The notes under the pieces were generated by a model. That model did no database searches, was not told the origin of the DNA, and saw only the letters and a list, made by a program, of their open reading frames with translations. Both the position numbers and the translations under genes were made by a program. A stretch of DNA of 64,000 bases from Paraburkholderia solitsugae (GTDB lineage: Bacteria; Pseudomonadota; Gammaproteobacteria; Burkholderiales; Burkholderiaceae). The DNA is taken from positions 62,001-126,000 of the forward strand of contig NZ_WOEY01000065.1 of NCBI RefSeq assembly GCF_013177695.1. Direction: 5' to 3'. Positions 60,747 to 64,000 of the stretch are shown piece by piece; within the stretch, counting starts at the first letter, position 1; each line of letters opens with the position of its first letter.

Positions 60747-61499
60747 CTAGAAGCGGCCAGACAGCAGATAACCCGCGTTTGGCACTTGCGCCTTCAGACC
60801 CAACGTCTTGAGAATGCGATAGACGGTCGATGTCGCGGCAGACAGAACCGGCTTGCCCAGGCGGTCTTCGACGGCCTGGATGGCAGGCAGCGAGGGCATC
60901 TGCACGCATGCGGAGAGCACGACAGCGTCAGCCTGGCTGATATCGAGTCGATCCGCGTGACCGATCAGGTTCATTGGATCAAGACGGCCAACAGCGAGGT
61001 TGTCCGACACTTCCAGGCTCATCGAGGCCGTTACTTCAATGTCTTCGCTCTGAATGTAGTCGACGACCTGTTGCGTCAGCGGCTTCATGTACGGCGTGAT
61101 AATCGCGACGCGCTTGAACCCCATCGTCTTCACGCCTTCGACCAATGCGCCGGCCGAGCTGATGATGGGCGTGGGTGCGCCATTGCTTTCGACAGTCTCT
61201 TTCAGCCGTGATTCCGACACGCGGTGATAACCTGGGCCTTGACACATAATCGCGACGAGGCACGCATAGGCAAGCACGTCGCAGCGCGCGTCGCTGAGTT
61301 CGAGCGCGCAGCGGTCGCTATCCACGTCCATCTTTTTCAGTTCTTCCGGCGTGACATGCATCATGCGCATCCGCGCCGAGTGGAACGTAAAGCGCTCGTC
61401 CGGGAAGATGTCGTAGCGCGAGGTCAGCATGGCCGGAATTTCCGTTTCCATCGTCGTATTCGAACTGGGAACGATCTGGCCGATTCGATAAGTTTTCAT
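60747..61499 (-). CDS. maiA: Maleate cis-trans isomerase (Asp/Glu racemase superfamily)
   Basis: A 250-residue cofactor-free isomerase: GQIVPSSNTTMETEIP at the N-terminus, the two catalytic cysteines Cys80 (AYACLVAIM) and Cys198 (LSACVQMPS), and ATSTVYRILKTLG near the end. Length and cysteine spacing match maleate isomerases such as NicE/MaiA, which turn maleate to fumarate after nicotinate or maleylpyruvate-type degradation. Arylmalonate decarboxylase-like function is less likely. It lies 25 bases after the MFS gene on the same strand. Confidence 0.88.
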   Translation of the reverse strand: MKTYRIGQIVPSSNTTMETEIPAMLTSRYDIFPDERFTFHSARMRMMHVTPEELKKMDVDSDRCALELSDARCDVLAYACLVAIMCQGPGYHRVSESRLKETVESNGAPTPIISSAGALVEGVKTMGFKRVAIITPYMKPLTQQVVDYIQSEDIEVTASMSLEVSDNLAVGRLDPMNLIGHADRLDISQADAVVLSACVQMPSLPAIQAVEDRLGKPVLSAATSTVYRILKTLGLKAQVPNAGYLLSGRF

Positions 61500-61524
61500 G
61501 ATCTGGAAGGCAAGAGTTAAAAAA

Positions 61525-62844
61525 TCAGTTTCCGCTTGTGAGTTGAACGCCCTGCGTTTCCCGAAGCGTGAACACAAGAATCGCGGCGGTGACATATGCA
61601 ATGGATGCGATGCAGTAGGTCGTCGTGAATCCGATCAGCGGAATCAGCAAGGGAACAAGCTTGATGCCGGCAATCGCGCCGACACGTCCAAAGTTGAAGC
61701 AGAAGCCTGCGGCCGTCGAACGGATGCTGGTGGGAAAAAGTTCCGCGTACCACGCGCCGAAGCCACTGAAATACCCTGTGAAAAATCCGAGCAATGCCGA
61801 CAGCACGCCGATGATGGCGATGTTCTGCGCGTTGAATTCGAGCTTGCCGTTGGTCAGCGGAATCATCGTCGCGCCATACGCGAACACGGGTACCGCAACC
61901 GCGATGCCGATAAAGAACCCGGCGAACGCCGCGCGCCGGCCGAAGCGCTCCGCCAGTGAGCCGTATGCGAGATAGCCAAGCGTCGCGCCGATGCCCGTCC
62001 ACACCAGAAAGACAGGAGCCTGGTCGATGCGCACGTGCAGAACGCTTTGTAGATAGGTCGGCGTGAACGTGGTGATGATCCAGTACCCGTACATGCCGAG
62101 AACCGAGATCGTCAGGGCCAGCAGTATCGTGCGGCGGTACTCAGGCCGGAAAATCTGCAGCAGATTACTTTTGCTGGCGTTGTTCTTCAAAAATTCGCGA
62201 TTCGCGAGCCACACGGGCGATTCCTTCACGAAGACGAGAATGAAGAAAGCTATGCAGTACGCAGGCACGGCAGACAGGATGAAGAGCCGGCGCCACGAGT
62301 CGGGATTCGACGCATCGAGCAGCGTCCAGGCGAAGATTGCGGCCAGCAGGCTGCCGCCGGACCAGCCCGTCTGCATCACAGCGATTGCCTTCGCGCGGCC
62401 TGACGGCGGCCAGATCTCGCTGACAAGCGCCACGGCGGCCGACCACAATCCGCCTACGCCGATACCCACCGCGAATCGATAGACGTTGAGTTCCGCGATG
62501 CTGTGTGCGAATCCGCACGCCAGTGTGCCCGTTGCGTAAGTGAGAACCGAAATCACCAACGTGCGTTTTCGGCCAATCTTGTCGGATATATTGCCTAGGA
62601 AGAAGCCGCCGATGCCTGTCGCGAGGAGGAACCACGCGACAGTCGACACGACGTCGGCAAGCGAGGCCGAAAACGTATGCGCGACGGCGAGTATGACGAA
62701 CCCGAACACGGTCGCGTCGAGTGCGTCGAACAGCCATGCGCCCCACGAGCCGCTGAGCGTCACATAACGCTGCAGGCGTGGCATTTGATCGGAAGAGGCG
62801 GCCTCGGCCGGTCGTGCTGTCTCCACTGCTCCAGTACTATTCAT
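61525..62844 (-). CDS. MFS transporter, aromatic/organic acid:H+ symporter-like
   Basis: A 439-residue carrier with 12 predicted helices. WGAWLFDALDATVFGFVIL in helix one carries the DxxD-like pair of the acid symporters. GNISDKIGRKRTLVISVLTYA is the MFS loop signature, with GSLAERFGRRAAFAGF in the second half and ELFPTSIRSTAAGFCFN near the end. It probably imports an aromatic or dicarboxylic acid that the maleate isomerase pathway uses. Confidence 0.9.
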   Translation of the reverse strand: MNSTGAVETARPAEAASSDQMPRLQRYVTLSGSWGAWLFDALDATVFGFVILAVAHTFSASLADVVSTVAWFLLATGIGGFFLGNISDKIGRKRTLVISVLTYATGTLACGFAHSIAELNVYRFAVGIGVGGLWSAAVALVSEIWPPSGRAKAIAVMQTGWSGGSLLAAIFAWTLLDASNPDSWRRLFILSAVPAYCIAFFILVFVKESPVWLANREFLKNNASKSNLLQIFRPEYRRTILLALTISVLGMYGYWIITTFTPTYLQSVLHVRIDQAPVFLVWTGIGATLGYLAYGSLAERFGRRAAFAGFFIGIAVAVPVFAYGATMIPLTNGKLEFNAQNIAIIGVLSALLGFFTGYFSGFGAWYAELFPTSIRSTAAGFCFNFGRVGAIAGIKLVPLLIPLIGFTTTYCIASIAYVTAAILVFTLRETQGVQLTSGN

Positions 62845-63129
62845 TTATAGTTCCTTGACGGCCGGGCTGACCGTGTTGATCCGAATACCCGGATGCGCAC
62901 GCCGATCATTGCTGCCAGCGTCGACCCAATACCCTTTCTTGCATGGTGGTTCGCTAACGGCGCTAGCCCGTGAATGGGCGCTTTTTTGCGCGGGGCGCTC
63001 AAACGATGAGTGACACCACGTATGCGCGTCGAGTGTCTTCATGTTAGGTAGATGGCTGTGCGCTGTACACCAGCGAATGGCTATCCTGCCATCGCGAACC
63101 GTTATGGCAGGATAAGCATGCCAAACGCG

Positions 63130-64000
63130 TCAGTTACTCGCGCGAAGGTGTTCGAAAAACAGCTTCGCAACAGGTGATAGCGCATCCGCGCGGCGCACGC
63201 ATACGACAAGTTCCCGCTTCGCCCACACCTCATCGAGCTTCAGCATGCGCGTACCCGTCAAGCGGTACAGCTCCGCGTTGCCCGCGGGTAATATGCCGAC
63301 GCCCATGCCGACCTGCACCATCCTGCACAGCGCGTCGTACGACGATACTTCGACCTTCGCCCGCAGTGTTTTTCCTGCCTTGCTCGCCTCCGTCATCATC
63401 TGAAAGCGCAGATGCGTGCCTGCACGGAGCACCACATGTTCATAGTCGAGCGTTTCCGCGAACGTGACATGCCGGCGCTTCGCCAACGAATGAGTGGACG
63501 GGACGAGAACCTTTAGCTCATCGGTCCGGAACGCATGAACCTCGATGTCGGCGCTATGCGGCAGGCGCGTAAAGACACCGATCTCCGCAACGTTTTCCGC
63601 CACGCTCTCGGTGATCGCAAGGCTGTCGCGCTCCATCAGCGAGATACTGATGTCCGGATAGCGCTCGCTGAACGATTTGACGATGGGCGGCATGAAGGTC
63701 GAAATCGCCGAGATATTGACGAGTACGCGTACGGATCCTCGCAGACCGTCCGAATACGCCTTCATCTGCAGAACGATATTGCGCAGGTCGTCCAGCACGT
63801 CGCGCGCCAGAATCGACAGATTCACGCCGGCCGCCGTCGGCGTAATACCCTTGTTTGTCCGCGTGAGCAGCGGCGTGCCGAAGACTTCTTCGAGTTCTCT
63901 GAGGCGCTTGCTGACAGCAGGCGCGGCAATATGCTCGAGTTCGGCCGCACCTGCGATCGTGCCTTCATCCACCACGCGCACGAAAAGCTTGAGAGAAACA
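63130..64000 (-). CDS. LysR-family transcriptional regulator, N-terminus beyond window end
   Basis: The frame runs off the right edge (first residues seen SLKLFVRVVDEGTIAGAAEL), so only a few N-terminal residues are missing. The helix-turn-helix is IAGAAELEHIAAPAVSKRLREL and the effector domain follows to LFFEHLRASN. It lies upstream of the MFS and maleate isomerase genes on the same strand and probably controls them. Confidence 0.9.
   Translation of the reverse strand, partial: VSLKLFVRVVDEGTIAGAAELEHIAAPAVSKRLRELEEVFGTPLLTRTNKGITPTAAGVNLSILARDVLDDLRNIVLQMKAYSDGLRGSVRVLVNISAISTFMPPIVKSFSERYPDISISLMERDSLAITESVAENVAEIGVFTRLPHSADIEVHAFRTDELKVLVPSTHSLAKRRHVTFAETLDYEHVVLRAGTHLRFQMMTEASKAGKTLRAKVEVSSYDALCRMVQVGMGVGILPAGNAELYRLTGTRMLKLDEVWAKRELVVCVRRADALSPVAKLFFEHLRASN

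Noticed and set aside
62847..62890. SDR-like phrase GIRINTVSPAV on the minus strand after the MFS start
   Set aside because: It resembles the SDR substrate-loop motif, but it is too short and has no flanking SDR sequence; probably chance or a very small relic.
1..64000. CRISPR arrays, tRNA or rRNA genes
   Set aside because: No regularly spaced direct repeats, tRNA-like cloverleaf ends or rRNA segments were noticed while reading both strands; a dedicated tRNA scan was not possible here.

Overview
The window reads as an accessory, catabolic part of a Burkholderiaceae genome, most like Paraburkholderia or Caballeronia. The evidence is two 350-380 residue Gram-negative porins of the Burkholderia type, a DUF4148 secreted protein, seven LysR regulators, moderately high G+C, and a density of flavoenzymes, short-chain dehydrogenases (SDRs), hydrolases and ring-cleavage genes typical of secondary replicons. 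No rRNA, tRNA, CRISPR or complete insertion sequence was seen.

Layout. 1-4.2 kb: tail of an FMN reductase, two small unknown genes, an accessory ribBA (flavin supply), an IS30 relic and a LysR gene. 4.3-22.4 kb: a porin, an ACMSD-type decarboxylase, a SnoaL-like protein, two luciferase-like (LLM) flavin monooxygenases, a type-B carboxylesterase, a small multidrug-resistance (SMR) transporter, two SDRs, DoxX and Rrf2, an amidohydrolase/DUF59/hydrolase operon, a gentisate block cut at its ends, and a YqjM-type old yellow enzyme (OYE). Three flavoenzyme genes here share one promoter module carrying a TCTCA-N3-TGAGA palindrome, and an IclR relic stands beside the third copy. 22.4-29.5 kb: a mobile-looking stretch of small unknown genes, a BrnT/BrnA toxin-antitoxin operon, a TetR gene, an AraC fragment and relics. 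29.5-48 kb: a second catabolic block with a 3-hydroxyacyl-CoA-type dehydrogenase, SDR, two paralogous cyclase-family hydrolases, a metallo-beta-lactamase-fold hydrolase, a GST, a Baeyer-Villiger monooxygenase of the 4-hydroxyacetophenone type with its hydrolase, NIPSNAP, a 2-hydroxyacid dehydrogenase, an OYE with a changed active site, an FMO-type monooxygenase and a DenD-like dehydrogenase. 48.5-64 kb: an MFS carrier, porin, aldehyde dehydrogenase, flavin reductase, DUF3237, SDR, LysR/OYE pair, aldo-keto reductase, maleate isomerase with an aromatic-acid-type MFS carrier, and a LysR gene cut by the window end.

How it may work together (inference). Two peripheral pathways of the same logic are visible: alcohol to ketone (SDR), ketone to ester (LLM or Baeyer-Villiger flavoenzyme), ester to alcohol plus acid (esterase or alpha/beta hydrolase), with flavin made and reduced by ribBA and flavin reductases. 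The gentisate and maleate genes would feed ring-cleavage products to central metabolism. The substrate cannot be read from the sequence.

The most unusual content is regulatory and historical. Three distinct repeated operator-like elements tie scattered genes into candidate regulons. Many genes are cut, fused or duplicated (pnt, Rrf2/F420 oxidoreductase, pirin, maleylpyruvate isomerase, IclR, AraC, LLM, LysR tail, IS30), showing repeated rearrangement of the island. The amidohydrolase plus DUF59 pair at 15.8-17.2 kb resembles, from memory, the accessory pair of binuclear-iron monooxygenases, but no such monooxygenase is present.
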